A stretch of DNA of 36,148 nucleotides, taken from NCBI GenBank assembly GCA_910586105.1, contig CAJUGU010000027.1, positions 1 through 36,148 on the forward strand. Direction: 5' to 3'. Both the position numbers and the translations under genes were made by a program. The notes under the pieces were generated by a model. The model was not told the DNA's origin, did not search any database, and worked only from the letters and a program-made list of their open reading frames with translations. Shown here piece after piece: positions 23,357 through 31,242 of this stretch (positions are counted from its first letter, which is position 1; each line of letters opens with the position of its first letter). This DNA is from an uncultured Eubacteriales bacterium. GTDB lineage: Bacteria > Bacillota > Clostridia > Oscillospirales > Butyricicoccaceae.

Positions 23357-23887
23357 GTGATCCCTATCGAAACGCCGAATTATACCCTTGTACGGTCGCG
23401 ACGGAAAACGATCGCGCTCGAGGTGACCCGTGACGGTGAGGCGATCGTTCGCGCCCCGAACCGTTTCCCCAAGCGCGAGATCGACCGCTTTGTCGAAAAG
23501 CATGCGCTTTGGCTCGAAAAACACCTCGCCGCCGCTCAGGAGCGTCTCGCCCGCCGTCCGGAACCAACCCCCGAACAGGAGGCCGCCCTGCGCGCCCGCG
23601 CCCATGCCGAGCTGCCCCAAAAGCTCGCGGCCTACGCGGCGCAGATGGGGCTGCATCCCACCGGTATGCGCATCACCTCCGCGCGAACCCGGTTCGGCAG
23701 TTGCAGCGCTTCCAATCGCATTTGCTTTTCCTGGCGGCTGATGCAGTATCCCGACGCCGCTGTCGATTATGTCGTTGTACATGAACTCGCGCATATCCGC
23801 GAAAAAAACCACGGGCGCGCGTTTTATGCCCTCGTCGAGCAGTATCTGCCCGACTGGCGCGAACGCCGCGCGCTCCTGAAGGAGTAA
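23357..23887 (+). CDS. YgjP-like DUF45 (M48-type) metallopeptidase family protein
   Basis: 176 residues counted from GTG 23357. The N-terminal beta-rich part has VRSRRKTIALEVTRDG. The conserved RFGSCSASNRICFSWRL (113-129) leads into the zinc motif HELAH (142-146) with a third ligand H152 in KNHGRAFY. These proteins are probable zinc-dependent peptidases of unknown substrate. I chose GTG 23357 because the promoter -10 at 23333-23338 lies on top of the upstream ATG and TTG; ribosome-site candidates GAAAGGA and AAGGAAAG are both imperfectly spaced. The following membrane-protein gene starts nine bases after the stop. Confidence 0.88.
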   Translation: MIPIETPNYTLVRSRRKTIALEVTRDGEAIVRAPNRFPKREIDRFVEKHALWLEKHLAAAQERLARRPEPTPEQEAALRARAHAELPQKLAAYAAQMGLHPTGMRITSARTRFGSCSASNRICFSWRLMQYPDAAVDYVVVHELAHIREKNHGRAFYALVEQYLPDWRERRALLKE

Positions 23888-23896
23888 TTTCAAATC

Positions 23897-24202
23897 ATGA
23901 AGAAAGCCGTCTTTTATCTACCCGCCGTCCTACTGACCGCCCTGTTTTGCGGATCGGCGCTTTCCGGCGGTTCCGAAACGATCCAAACCGCCGCGTGGTT
24001 CACGTTGCTGCTGCTCTGGTGCGGCGGCTTCCTGCTGTCCCGCCGGGTGATCTGGGGTGCTTTCTGCGGCGCTGCGCCCGGATTGCTGCTCATCTGGCAG
24101 GGAATGCATTCGTCCCGGCTGCTGTGCGCCGAATTGCCCATCGGGCTCGCGCTGCTGCTGTTCTTCATGTTTTGCGTCTGCGCCGTTTATCAAAAAAGCT
24201 GA
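23897..24202 (+). CDS. Small integral membrane protein, unknown
   Basis: 101 residues with four hydrophobic segments (about 4-22, 33-46, 52-67, 80-98). The first could serve as signal-anchor. The AAGGAG ribosome site is inside the end of the preceding metallopeptidase gene, about twelve bases before the ATG, so the pair is likely co-transcribed and coupled. Four Cys occur in or near the membrane segments. No family recognised. Confidence 0.65.
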   Translation: MKKAVFYLPAVLLTALFCGSALSGGSETIQTAAWFTLLLLWCGGFLLSRRVIWGAFCGAAPGLLLIWQGMHSSRLLCAELPIGLALLLFFMFCVCAVYQKS

Positions 24203-24239
24203 CAGGGGCTTGACCGGCTGCTGCACGACGGCTTATTTT

Positions 24240-24261
24240 GCCGCCGCGCAGCGGCTTTTTT
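24240..24261 (+). terminator. Rho-independent terminator after the membrane-protein gene
   Basis: GCCGC-CGCGCA-GCGGC followed by six T. Confidence 0.8.
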
Positions 24262-24284
24262 GTGCTTACGGCGGGCAGTCACGC

Positions 24285-25808
24285 TCAAACGCGGATCACC
24301 CGCTGCACCCAACCGCTGTAAAAACGTTCTTCATGCGAAACGAGCAGCACCGTCCCGGGGAAACGGATCAGCGCGTCCTTCAGCGCTTCCTTTGCCGGGG
24401 CGTCCAAGTGGTTCGTCGGTTCGTCCAGGATCAGGAAGTTACAGGGGTGCAGCGTCAGCAGGCACAGCTTCACCTTGGCCTGTTCTCCGCCGCTCAGCGA
24501 TCCGATCGGCTGCATGGCGTGTTGGCTCGAGATCCCGCATTGCGCGAGACGCTTTCGGATCGCCTTCATCGCCAGCTCCGGATAAGCGTCCGAAAGGAGC
24601 TGGACGGGGCTTCGCCCGCTGTCGCTCCAAATGAAATCCTGTTCAAAATATCCGCACGTTACCTGCTCCGAAAACTGGAACCGCCCTTTTAACACAGGAA
24701 GCTGCCCGAGCAGCGTCTTGAGCAGCGTTGACTTGCCGATCCCGTTAAAGCCGGTGATCGCGACCTTTTGCCCACCCTTTACGGCAAAATCAACATCCGA
24801 TAGCACGGGATAATAATACCCGACTGCCAGACGGTCGACCGACAGGTGTTCCGTGCTGGTCAGCGGCAGCGCCGTGAAAGGGAACAGCGGCTTTGCCGCC
24901 GCCGTGTCGGGCGCTTCCAGCCGTTCCATGCGGTCAAGCTGCTTTTGCCGTCCCCGCGCCATTTTCGATTTCCGTCCGGCAAGGTTCCGCCGGATGAATT
25001 CCTCCGTGCGCTCGATCTCCCGCTGCTGCGCGGAATACCGGCGCATATGCTCCTCCCGCTGGAAGGTTTTCTTTTGCAGGAATTCCGAGTACGAGCCGTA
25101 ATATTTGGCGATCTGCCCGCCGTCCACATCACAGATGCGGTTCGCGATCCGGTCGAGGAACGGGAAGTCGTGCGACACGACCATGTAAGCGTTTTCCAGC
25201 CCGGATAAACAGGCGGCGAGCCAGTCGACCTGTTCCCTGTCCAGAAAATTCGTCGGTTCGTCCAGCAGCAGGACGTCCGGCTTTTCGAGCAGCAGCTTTG
25301 CAAGGATCGCTTTGGCGCGCTGCCCGCCGCTCATTTGTCCGATTGGGCGTTCAAGCCCGACGGCGGACAGCCCCAGACCGGCCGCAGCCTGTTCGATCCG
25401 GGCGCCGATCGAATAAAAGTCCGCCCGCTCGAGCGCTTCCTGTATCCGGGCGGCGCGTTCCAGGGATCCCGGCTCCCCGCCTGCGGCCCGCTCGTAGAAG
25501 GCGAGCATTTCGCGTTCGCAGCGGTATAACGGCGCAAACGCCGACCGCAGGAATTCCCGCAGCGTCAGGCTTCGGTCGATCTCGGCGTATTGATCCAGAT
25601 AGCCGATCGACGTATCCGCCTGCCAGATTACTGTTCCGGCGTCAGGAATCAGCCGATCCGTGCAGATCTTCAGCAGCGTGCTTTTTCCCGCCCCGTTCGG
25701 CCCGACAATGCCAACGTGTTCGCCCTTATGAAGCGTCAGCTCCGCGTCTCGATAAAGAAGATTTTCGCCAAAAGCGTGCGTTAACCCGTGTATTTCCAGT
25801 AAACCCAT
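24285..25808 (-). CDS. ABC-F family ATPase (ribosome-associated)
   Basis: 507 residues, two ABC domains and no membrane segment. NBD1: Walker A GPNGAGKST at 36-44, MSGGQ at 159-163, DEPTNFLD near 183-190. NBD2: GFNGIGKST at 353-361, LSGGE at 438-442, DEPTNHLD at 462-469. Between them, residues 243-305 form the charged linker that in ABC-F proteins reaches the ribosomal P-site tRNA. Members either act as translation factors or protect the ribosome against antibiotics. AAAGGA lies ten bases before the ATG at 25808. The leader carries two terminator-like hairpins, as in inducible resistance ABC-F genes, so a drug-protection role is plausible but inferred. Confidence 0.92.
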   Translation of the reverse strand: MGLLEIHGLTHAFGENLLYRDAELTLHKGEHVGIVGPNGAGKSTLLKICTDRLIPDAGTVIWQADTSIGYLDQYAEIDRSLTLREFLRSAFAPLYRCEREMLAFYERAAGGEPGSLERAARIQEALERADFYSIGARIEQAAAGLGLSAVGLERPIGQMSGGQRAKAILAKLLLEKPDVLLLDEPTNFLDREQVDWLAACLSGLENAYMVVSHDFPFLDRIANRICDVDGGQIAKYYGSYSEFLQKKTFQREEHMRRYSAQQREIERTEEFIRRNLAGRKSKMARGRQKQLDRMERLEAPDTAAAKPLFPFTALPLTSTEHLSVDRLAVGYYYPVLSDVDFAVKGGQKVAITGFNGIGKSTLLKTLLGQLPVLKGRFQFSEQVTCGYFEQDFIWSDSGRSPVQLLSDAYPELAMKAIRKRLAQCGISSQHAMQPIGSLSGGEQAKVKLCLLTLHPCNFLILDEPTNHLDAPAKEALKDALIRFPGTVLLVSHEERFYSGWVQRVIRV

Positions 25809-25847
25809 CGGTTTCCATTCCTTTCGTTGTGGCAATGATGCATCCAT

Positions 25848-25897
25848 AAAAAATGGCAGAGGACTGACGCCGCGCAGGCGCGCAGCAGCCCTCTGCC
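25848..25897 (-). terminator. Leader terminator (attenuator) of the ABC-F gene
   Basis: On the minus strand GGCAGAGG (25897-25890) pairs with CCTCTGCC (25862-25855); the arm-to-arm region contains further GC pairing, and ATTTTTT follows (25854-25848). It ends 40 bases before the ABC-F start codon, just upstream of its ribosome site. Confidence 0.8.
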
Positions 25898-25922
25898 TGT
25901 TCCTTCTTTGAGGTGAAGCGAA

Positions 25923-25966
25923 AAGCAAAAGGCTATGGACAAAACATTGCCCATAGCCTTTTGCTT
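25923..25966 (-). promoter_or_regulatory. Upstream leader hairpin of the ABC-F gene
   Basis: A 16-bp perfect stem (AAGCAAAAGGCTATGG / CCATAGCCTTTTGCTT) with a 12-base loop, followed by TTCGC. It contains an ATG in its loop region opening the four-codon frame MFCP, with AGG nine bases upstream, and a second in-frame ATG of a longer frame. It could be an upstream terminator or an alternative structure for the attenuator. Confidence 0.55.
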
Positions 25967-26063
25967 CGGATTTTTACGCACGGGAAACAAGCAATAGCCA
26001 TATCGGGCGGCGAACCGTCCTGCAATGGATACTGCGCAGTTTCCCGATGAAATCCGGAAGCAT

Positions 26064-26153
26064 TTATATGCCCAGCTCTGTACAATGTTTCATCGGTTCG
26101 GATCGTACAGAGCTGGTTCTTTTCACACGTTTATCGGTTAAACGGAAATTCAT
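26064..26153 (-). CDS. Possible 29-residue small ORF
   Basis: Strong AAGGAG/AAGGAGG six to seven bases before the ATG at 26153. The 29 codons encode a basic peptide (MNFRLTDKRVKRTSSVRSEP and nine more). It follows the decayed Phd/YefM antitoxin where a toxin gene would be expected but is too short to be one. A hairpin with 12-bp arms CCAGCTCTGTAC/GTACAGAGCTGG (26072-26083 / 26105-26116) lies within the frame. Could be a remnant, a leader or chance. Confidence 0.35.
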   Translation of the reverse strand: MNFRLTDKRVKRTSSVRSEPMKHCTELGI

Positions 26154-26174
26154 GTTGAGCCTCCTTGGGGTTTA

Positions 26175-26324
26175 AGGGACCGCGGTATCTTTTAAGACAA
26201 AGCGGCCTGCTTCCTGACTATTTTTGTCACAACGGCTTCCTGACCCGACCTAACCAGATTCAGGCAGTTCCCAAAAGCCTTCTGCAGTTCCGTTGCAGTT
26301 GCAACGGCCAGAACAGGCGCCTCC
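26175..26324 (-). pseudogene. Phd/YefM-type antitoxin remnant
   Basis: GGAGG at 26324-26320 is followed after 8 bases by CTG GCC GTT, where the family would have ATG. The frame then reads VATATELQKAFGNCLNLVRS and GQEAVVTK, the DNA-binding N-terminus of Phd/YefM antitoxins (usual form TATELQNNFGKYL). A shift near VRK changes it to GRFVLKDTAVP, the family's next block, in another frame, ending at a stop. The dimerisation/toxin-binding tail is absent. No partner toxin was recognised. Confidence 0.6.
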
Positions 26325-26339
26325 TTCTCCGCAGTCCTG

Positions 26340-27029
26340 TCAGGACTGGCGCACATAACTGCCGCACATTTCCAGATCGTTCCCATAACGCCTGCGGTCT
26401 TCGACCTCCATCCCGCCAAGGCAGGGGATCAGCTTCAAAAAATACGGCCCGCCGGACACTTTGCCCGCGCTGACGCTGCCGTTTTCGATCGTCCATGCGA
26501 CTTTGGAACCCTTAATGTAACTCACCGTGATATAATTCTGCGGCTGCTCATAACGAATATCCGCCGTGCCGTCTGCGGCGATCTCCATGCGGTATTCCGC
26601 CGCGGCTTCGGCCTCCTTTGTGTAAACGCCGCACACCGTCTCGCACAGCTCCGTGACTTCCCGCAGGTAGTCGGCAGCTTTGTGGAACCCCGGCGACACC
26701 TTTTCCAACGCCGCCTTTACATCGTGCAAAAAAACCTCAGGCACGCCGACATAGCCTTTCAGCGCCGTGGCATAATGGAAATGATCGGCCAGATCCTTGT
26801 ATCCCAATGAAAAGCGCGCGTCGGAAGCGTACTGCCTCCAAAGATCGAAAGCCTGCTGATATTTTTCCGCCGCGACCAGCGAAACGATCTCATCATACAG
26901 TTCTTCCTGCGTATATTCCCGCTTTTTGCGGGCGGCTTTCGCCCGTTTGCTTGCCGCAGAGTTCAAAGCAAGGGAGACGGCCAGCGCTGCGACCGCAACA
27001 AACAGCACAGCAAATAAAAAGACCTCCAT
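26340..27029 (-). CDS. Protein with one N-terminal TM helix, unknown function
   Basis: 229 residues. Residues 3-22 (VFLFAVLFVAVAALAVSLAL) form one membrane helix. A basic stretch (KRAKAARKKR) then places the rest in the cytoplasm or marks a stop-transfer. The body has a helical section (40-130, repeats of charged helices with Trp/Tyr) and a strand-rich end with IKGSKVAWTIENGSVSAG. AAAGGA lies about thirteen bases before the ATG. It has a perfect promoter 170 bases upstream and a long leader. No recognisable family. Confidence 0.65.
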   Translation of the reverse strand: MEVFLFAVLFVAVAALAVSLALNSAASKRAKAARKKREYTQEELYDEIVSLVAAEKYQQAFDLWRQYASDARFSLGYKDLADHFHYATALKGYVGVPEVFLHDVKAALEKVSPGFHKAADYLREVTELCETVCGVYTKEAEAAAEYRMEIAADGTADIRYEQPQNYITVSYIKGSKVAWTIENGSVSAGKVSGGPYFLKLIPCLGGMEVEDRRRYGNDLEMCGSYVRQS

Positions 27030-27194
27030 GTGAAACAGCCAACATCCTTTCTGGTTCCGTTATTTTTTCGGCGCCGCCCTATCCTCGCGTTTCCCGGGAT
27101 CACGATTCCATTCGTCCTGGAAGATTGGCGGCGGAGCCTACCCGTCTCCGTCGGCGGCTCCGTTCCTAACTCCTTTTCTTTGCCTGTTTTCTTT

Positions 27195-27223
27195 ATTATA
27201 TATCATCAAAAATGCAATGTCAA
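27195..27223 (-). promoter_or_regulatory. Consensus sigma-A promoter of the 27029 gene
   Basis: TTGACA (27223-27218), 17 bases, TATAAT (27200-27195): both hexamers perfect. The leader of about 160 bases contains CGGAGCC/GGCTCCG inverted arms around 27127-27157 but no recognised riboswitch. Confidence 0.85.
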
Positions 27224-27297
27224 TTTGCATCTGCCGATGTTTTAACGATTTACAGGTTTTTTAGAGCTAAAACGCCAGGGTTTTCGTCCATTTGCCC

Positions 27298-27326
27298 TTG
27301 CCAGGCCGCCGGTTGTCCCGTATAAT
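27298..27326 (+). promoter_or_regulatory. Sigma-A promoter of the ArsC/Spx-like gene
   Basis: TTGCCA (27298-27303), 17 bases, TATAAT (27321-27326). About 120 bases before the gene. Confidence 0.75.
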
Positions 27327-27452
27327 AGAAGCAGGGCCGAGCGATCCGGGCCGTGTTCCGGAAGGCGCAGCGCAAAAGGCGTTTGACCGCACCGCCCGGA
27401 TCCCGCAAAACCGGGGGCCTGCCCGGTCCCCCATCCGAAGGAGGCACAACCC

Positions 27453-27800
27453 ATGTTATTTTTAGGCTACCCCAAATGCACCACCTGCAAAAAAGCGCAG
27501 GCATGGCTTACGGAGCACGGCATCGAGGCCGAGATCCGCGACATTAAGGAAGATAACCCTTCCGAGGAAGAACTGCGGCGCTGGCACGCCCTGAGCGGCC
27601 TGCCGCTCAAACGCTTTTTTAACACCAGCGGCCAGCTGTACCGCTCGCTGGGGCTGAAGGACAAGCTCGCTGCAATGAGCGAGGACGAGCAGTTCGCCCT
27701 GCTCGCGTCGGACGGGATGCTCGTCAAACGTCCCCTGCTGGTCGGGGAGGGCGGCGTATGCCCCGGCTTCAAGGCGGAGGTCTGGGAAGCCCTGCGGTGA
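27453..27800 (+). CDS. ArsC/Spx family protein
   Basis: 115 residues with a thioredoxin-like fold. The N-terminal motif YPKCTTCKKAQAWL gives C9 and C12 (CxxC). The central SGLPLKRFFNTSG and RPLLV near residue 92 are typical of the YusI/ArsC-like branch. It could be an arsenate-reductase-related thiol enzyme or an Spx/MgsR-like regulator; the Arg after the CxxC helix of true arsenate reductases is not evident. AAGGAGG lies eight bases before the ATG. Apparently monocistronic with its own promoter. No arsenic-resistance genes adjoin, which favours a general redox role. Confidence 0.88.
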   Translation: MLFLGYPKCTTCKKAQAWLTEHGIEAEIRDIKEDNPSEEELRRWHALSGLPLKRFFNTSGQLYRSLGLKDKLAAMSEDEQFALLASDGMLVKRPLLVGEGGVCPGFKAEVWEALR

Positions 27801-27883
27801 CGCCGTCAATGGTGATCTTGCCCAGATTTTTGCACCTTTTTTTGTGCGAAGCGCCGTTTTTCCGTTTTTTTCCCTACGCCCCC

Positions 27884-27913
27884 TTGACAAAGCAAGCCGT
27901 TTTATTGTATCCT
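27884..27913 (+). promoter_or_regulatory. Promoter of the glcT-ptsG unit
   Basis: TTGACA (27884-27889), 18 bases, TATCCT (27908-27913). Places transcription start just before the RAT element. Confidence 0.65.
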
Positions 27914-27933
27914 AGACGCAACAAGCAAATCTG

Positions 27934-28000
27934 TCTTGTGACTGGTGATGCAGGCAAGGCCAAACAACTGGGAGCCATTCCCGGTCGTTTGGCCTTTTTT
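27934..28000 (+). promoter_or_regulatory. RAT antiterminator element overlapping a terminator
   Basis: 27934-27962 resembles the ribonucleic antiterminator bound by LicT/SacT/GlcT proteins (TTGTGACTGG...GCAGGCAAGGCCAAA). Its 3' part overlaps the 5' arm of a long terminator (27956-27995, GGCCAAAC...GTTTGGCC with an inner ACTGGGA/TCCCGGT stem) followed by TTTTTT. Mutually exclusive folding would let the antiterminator encoded downstream permit read-through when sugar is present. Confidence 0.85.
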
Positions 28001-28072
28001 AATTCTGAAAACCGGTATTTCTGGGCAAACTGCATTGGGATGCCGGTTTCACAAAGAAAGGGGAATACCAAC

Positions 28073-28129
28073 ATGAGAGTCTTTCCGTGCAGCCGTCCGG
28101 CGGACGCCTTCTTTTCGGGGCCGCAATGA
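28073..28129 (+). CDS. 18-residue leader ORF coupled to the antiterminator gene
   Basis: AAAGGGG lies nine bases before the ATG at 28073. The frame runs MRVFPCSRPADAFFSGPQ and stops at 28127-28129 in an ATGA overlap with the antiterminator start at 28126. The antiterminator itself has only a weak ribosome site, so its translation may depend on this short ORF. It is also possible that the family N-terminus (M-R-V/I...) has been split by a frameshift. Confidence 0.45.
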   Translation: MRVFPCSRPADAFFSGPQ

Positions 28130-29001
28130 CTGCCAAAGCAGGAACGGGCGCCTATCGCATCCATCATGTGGTGAGCAACAATTTCGTCGCCGTTCTGGAG
28201 GACGGGCAGGAAGTCATCCTGCGCGGGCTGGGGATCGGCTTCAAAAAGCAGCCGGGCGATCTGGTCCCGGCGTCGCGGGTCGAAAAGGTCTATGACCTGC
28301 GGGATCCGGAACGGTCCAGCCGCCTGGTGCAGCTGCTGGCCGACGTCCCGTCCGAATTCCTCGACGTGAGTACGGCAATCGTCGAACGGGCCGAGAAAAC
28401 GCTTGGAGGCAGGCTGAGCGAAAATATTTATATCACGCTCACCGACCATATCTGTTTCGCGATCGAACGCCTGCAAAACGGCGTTGCCTACCCCAATCAC
28501 CTGCTTTGGGAGATCCACAGTTTCTACCCCGGCGAGTTCGCGCTCGGGGAACAGGCGCTGGATATCATCGAACAACAGCTCGGCTGCCGGCTGAGCGAGG
28601 ACGAGGCGGGGTTCATCGCACTGCACATTGTCAATGCCGAGATCGACGGCAAAATGGCTGACATGATCCGCATCACCGAAACGGTCAGCAAGATCATTGA
28701 CATCGTGCAGGGGTATTACGGCGTGCGGCTCGACCAGCAGTCGCTGGATTACGGGCGGTTCCTCACCCACCTGAAATTCCTTGGCCAGCGCATTACCCAG
28801 AACAAGTATACGGGGGACCGCGACCACGATTTTCAGACCATGCTCGCCCGCCGCTATCCGAACGACTACCGCTGCGCTGAGCAGATCAAAGAAGGGCTGC
28901 GCGAGCGCTTCGGCATCGTCCTTCCCGGCGAGGAGCTGACCTTCCTCACCATCCACCTGCATCGTCTGGCCCTTTCCATGGGGCTTTGCGAAAACGAGTA
29001 A
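28126..29001 (+). CDS. BglG-family transcriptional antiterminator (GlcT/LicT-like)
   Basis: 291 residues from ATG 28126. The N-terminal RNA-binding CAT domain begins YRIHHVVSNNFVAVLEDGQE and ends near GLGIGFKKQPGDLV. PRD1 (about 75-170) has LTDHICFAIER and EIHSFYPGEF with the two conserved His. PRD2 (about 180-285) has IALHIVN and TIHLHRLAL. HPr or the EII phosphorylates PRD histidines to switch activity. Next to ptsG, with a RAT upstream, it most resembles GlcT. The CAT domain normally starts about 9 residues later than this ATG, so the first residues may be dispensable. An open frame continues upstream to GTG 28087, but neither start has a good ribosome site. Confidence 0.9.
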   Translation: MTAKAGTGAYRIHHVVSNNFVAVLEDGQEVILRGLGIGFKKQPGDLVPASRVEKVYDLRDPERSSRLVQLLADVPSEFLDVSTAIVERAEKTLGGRLSENIYITLTDHICFAIERLQNGVAYPNHLLWEIHSFYPGEFALGEQALDIIEQQLGCRLSEDEAGFIALHIVNAEIDGKMADMIRITETVSKIIDIVQGYYGVRLDQQSLDYGRFLTHLKFLGQRITQNKYTGDRDHDFQTMLARRYPNDYRCAEQIKEGLRERFGIVLPGEELTFLTIHLHRLALSMGLCENE

Positions 29002-29019
29002 CAAAGGAGTAGTGTAATC

Positions 29020-31107
29020 ATGAAAGACAAGATCTTTGGCGTTTTGCAGCGCGTAGGGCGTTCCTTCATGCTGCCGATCGCGATCCTGCCGGTCGCAGGT
29101 CTGTTCCTCGGCATCGGCGGCTCGTTCACCAACGAGACCATGCTGCAAACCTACGGCCTGATGGGGCTGATGGGCCCCGGCACCTTCATCAACGCAATCT
29201 TACAGGTGCTGAACGCCGCAGGCTCCATCGTCTTTGACAACCTGCCGATCATCTTCGCCATGGGCGTTGCCATCGGTATGGGCAAGCAGGAAAAGGAAGT
29301 TTCCGCGCTCGCCGCAGCGATCTCCTTCTTCGTCATGCACGCGACCATTGGCGCGATGCTCGCCGCCTTCGGCGCGCCCGACCTTTCCGGCGCGACGGCA
29401 AGCGTGGTCGGCATCAATTCGCTGCAAATGGGCGTTTTTGGCGGTATCCTCGTCGGCCTCGGCACGGCTGCGCTGCATAATAAATTTTACAAAATCCAGC
29501 TGCCGCAGGTGCTGTCCTTCTTCAGCGGCACCCGGTTCGTGCCGATCGTCTCCTCGGCGGTCTACCTCGTGGTCGGTATCGCCATGTATTATATCTGGCC
29601 GGTGATCCAGTCCGGGATCAACGCCCTTGGCGGGTTCGTGCTGGCCTCCGGCTATGCGGGCACCTGGCTTTATGGCTTCATTGAGCGCGCGCTCATCCCA
29701 TTCGGCCTGCACCACGTGTTTTATATCCCCTTCTGGCAGACGGCGCTTGGCGGTACCGCGAACGTCGCGGGCTCGCTGGTGGAAGGCGCGCAGAACATTT
29801 TCTTTGCGGAGCTGGCCGTGCCCGGGATCGAGCACTTCTCCGTTTCCGCGACCCGCTTCATGGCCGGTAAGTTCCCGCTCATGATCTTTGGCCTGCCGGG
29901 CGCCGCCTTCGCGCTGTACCGCTGCGCAAAGCCGGAAAACCGCAAGGTCGTCGGCGGCCTGCTGCTCTCGGCGGCGCTGACCTCGATGCTCACCGGTATC
30001 ACCGAACCGCTTGAATTCACCTTCCTGTTCGTCGCTCCGGTCATGTATGTGGTACACTGCGTTTTCGCGGGCGCTTCCTATATGATCATGCACATCCTGA
30101 ATGTCGGCGTGGGCCTGACTTTCTCCGGTGGCTTGATCGACCTGACCCTGTTCGGCGTCATGCAGGGCAATGCAAAAACCAGCTGGCTATGGATCCCCGT
30201 GGTCGGCGCAATCTATTTCGCACTGTATTACGTCGTATTCTCGCTCATGATCACCAAATTCGATTATAAGACCCCGGGCCGTGACGACGCGGAGATCAAG
30301 CTGTATACCCGGAAGGACGTAGACGCCCGCAAGGAAGAGGGCGCTGGCGGCGGCGACGACGCGCTTTCCCGCCAGATCATGATGGGCCTTGGCGGCAAGG
30401 CGAACATTTCGGATGTGGACTGCTGCATCACCCGCCTGCGCTGCACCGTACACGACGCCAAGAAGGTCGACCAGCAGCTGCTGAAGGAGACCGGCGCTTC
30501 CGGCGTGATCTGCAAGGGTACCGGCGTGCAGGTCGTTTATGGCCCGCGCGTATCGGTCATTAAATCCGATCTCGAGGCGTTCCTTGCGTCGCCTGCCAGC
30601 GGCCGGGAGGCGGCCCCGGCTTCAGCCCCGGCGGCGGAAAGCGCGCCTTCCGGCAAGCCCTGCATAATCACAGCCCCGATTGCGGGCACGGTCATCCCGC
30701 TTGAGGAGATCGGCGACGGCGTCTTCTCCGAAAAGATGGTCGGCGAAGGCTTCGCGATCGAGCCGTCCAGCAATGAGGTCTATGCCCCTGCCGACTGTGA
30801 AGTCGCGACCGTTTTCGGCACCAAGCATGCGATCGGCCTGCTTACGGCCGACGGCGTCGAGCTGCTCATCCACATCGGTATCGACACCGTACAGCTCAAC
30901 GGCGCGCCCTACACGATCAACGTGAAGGAGGGCGACAAGCTCCGGAAGGGCGACCTGATCGGCAGCTTCGACAGCAAGGCGATCGTAGACGCGGGGTATC
31001 GCACCGTGACGCCGGTCGTTGTCACGAACAGCGACGCGTATACGGGCTTCGAGCTGGTCAAGACCGGCGCTGCCGCAGTCGGCGACGACGTGCTGAAAAT
31101 CAAATAA
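29020..31107 (+). CDS. ptsG: PTS glucose-family transporter EIICBA
   Basis: 695 residues, the length of B. subtilis PtsG. The EIIC membrane domain (1-400) has LIPFGLHHVFYIPFWQT and GITEPLEFTFLFVAP, which bind sugar. A short linker ends in YKTPGR. EIIB (445-525) carries the phosphorylated Cys in DCCITRLRC, C469 by comparison with E. coli PtsG. An Ala/Pro linker follows, then EIIA (550-695) with the active His H618 in LLIHIGIDTVQL. It imports and phosphorylates glucose using phosphoryl groups from HPr; N-acetylglucosamine cannot be excluded from sequence. It starts 18 bases after the antiterminator stop with AAAGGAG upstream. Confidence 0.92.
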   Translation: MKDKIFGVLQRVGRSFMLPIAILPVAGLFLGIGGSFTNETMLQTYGLMGLMGPGTFINAILQVLNAAGSIVFDNLPIIFAMGVAIGMGKQEKEVSALAAAISFFVMHATIGAMLAAFGAPDLSGATASVVGINSLQMGVFGGILVGLGTAALHNKFYKIQLPQVLSFFSGTRFVPIVSSAVYLVVGIAMYYIWPVIQSGINALGGFVLASGYAGTWLYGFIERALIPFGLHHVFYIPFWQTALGGTANVAGSLVEGAQNIFFAELAVPGIEHFSVSATRFMAGKFPLMIFGLPGAAFALYRCAKPENRKVVGGLLLSAALTSMLTGITEPLEFTFLFVAPVMYVVHCVFAGASYMIMHILNVGVGLTFSGGLIDLTLFGVMQGNAKTSWLWIPVVGAIYFALYYVVFSLMITKFDYKTPGRDDAEIKLYTRKDVDARKEEGAGGGDDALSRQIMMGLGGKANISDVDCCITRLRCTVHDAKKVDQQLLKETGASGVICKGTGVQVVYGPRVSVIKSDLEAFLASPASGREAAPASAPAAESAPSGKPCIITAPIAGTVIPLEEIGDGVFSEKMVGEGFAIEPSSNEVYAPADCEVATVFGTKHAIGLLTADGVELLIHIGIDTVQLNGAPYTINVKEGDKLRKGDLIGSFDSKAIVDAGYRTVTPVVVTNSDAYTGFELVKTGAAAVGDDVLKIK

Positions 31108-31136
31108 AGGAATCGGGTTTTACCTTCCATGCGCAG

Positions 31137-31175
31137 AAAAGCAGCCCTCCGGTTTTCCGGAGGGCTGCTTTTCTT
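31137..31175. terminator. Bidirectional terminator between ptsG and the SUKH genes
   Basis: A 16-bp stem (AAAAGCAGCCCTCCGG / CCGGAGGGCTGCTTTT) with a TTTT loop. T-tracts follow on both strands, so it serves ptsG and the convergent SUKH operon. Confidence 0.93.
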
Positions 31176-31242
31176 GTGCGCTATGAAGCTGTGACCGTTC
31201 CGCAAACCGTTTCGCGGCATTCGCAATGCGGCTGCGCCGCGC

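Noticed and set aside
27874..29148. Long open frame (424 codons) on the minus strand over the antiterminator gene
   Set aside because: It is the mirror of the GC-rich GlcT/LicT-like gene, has no ribosome site and matches no family.
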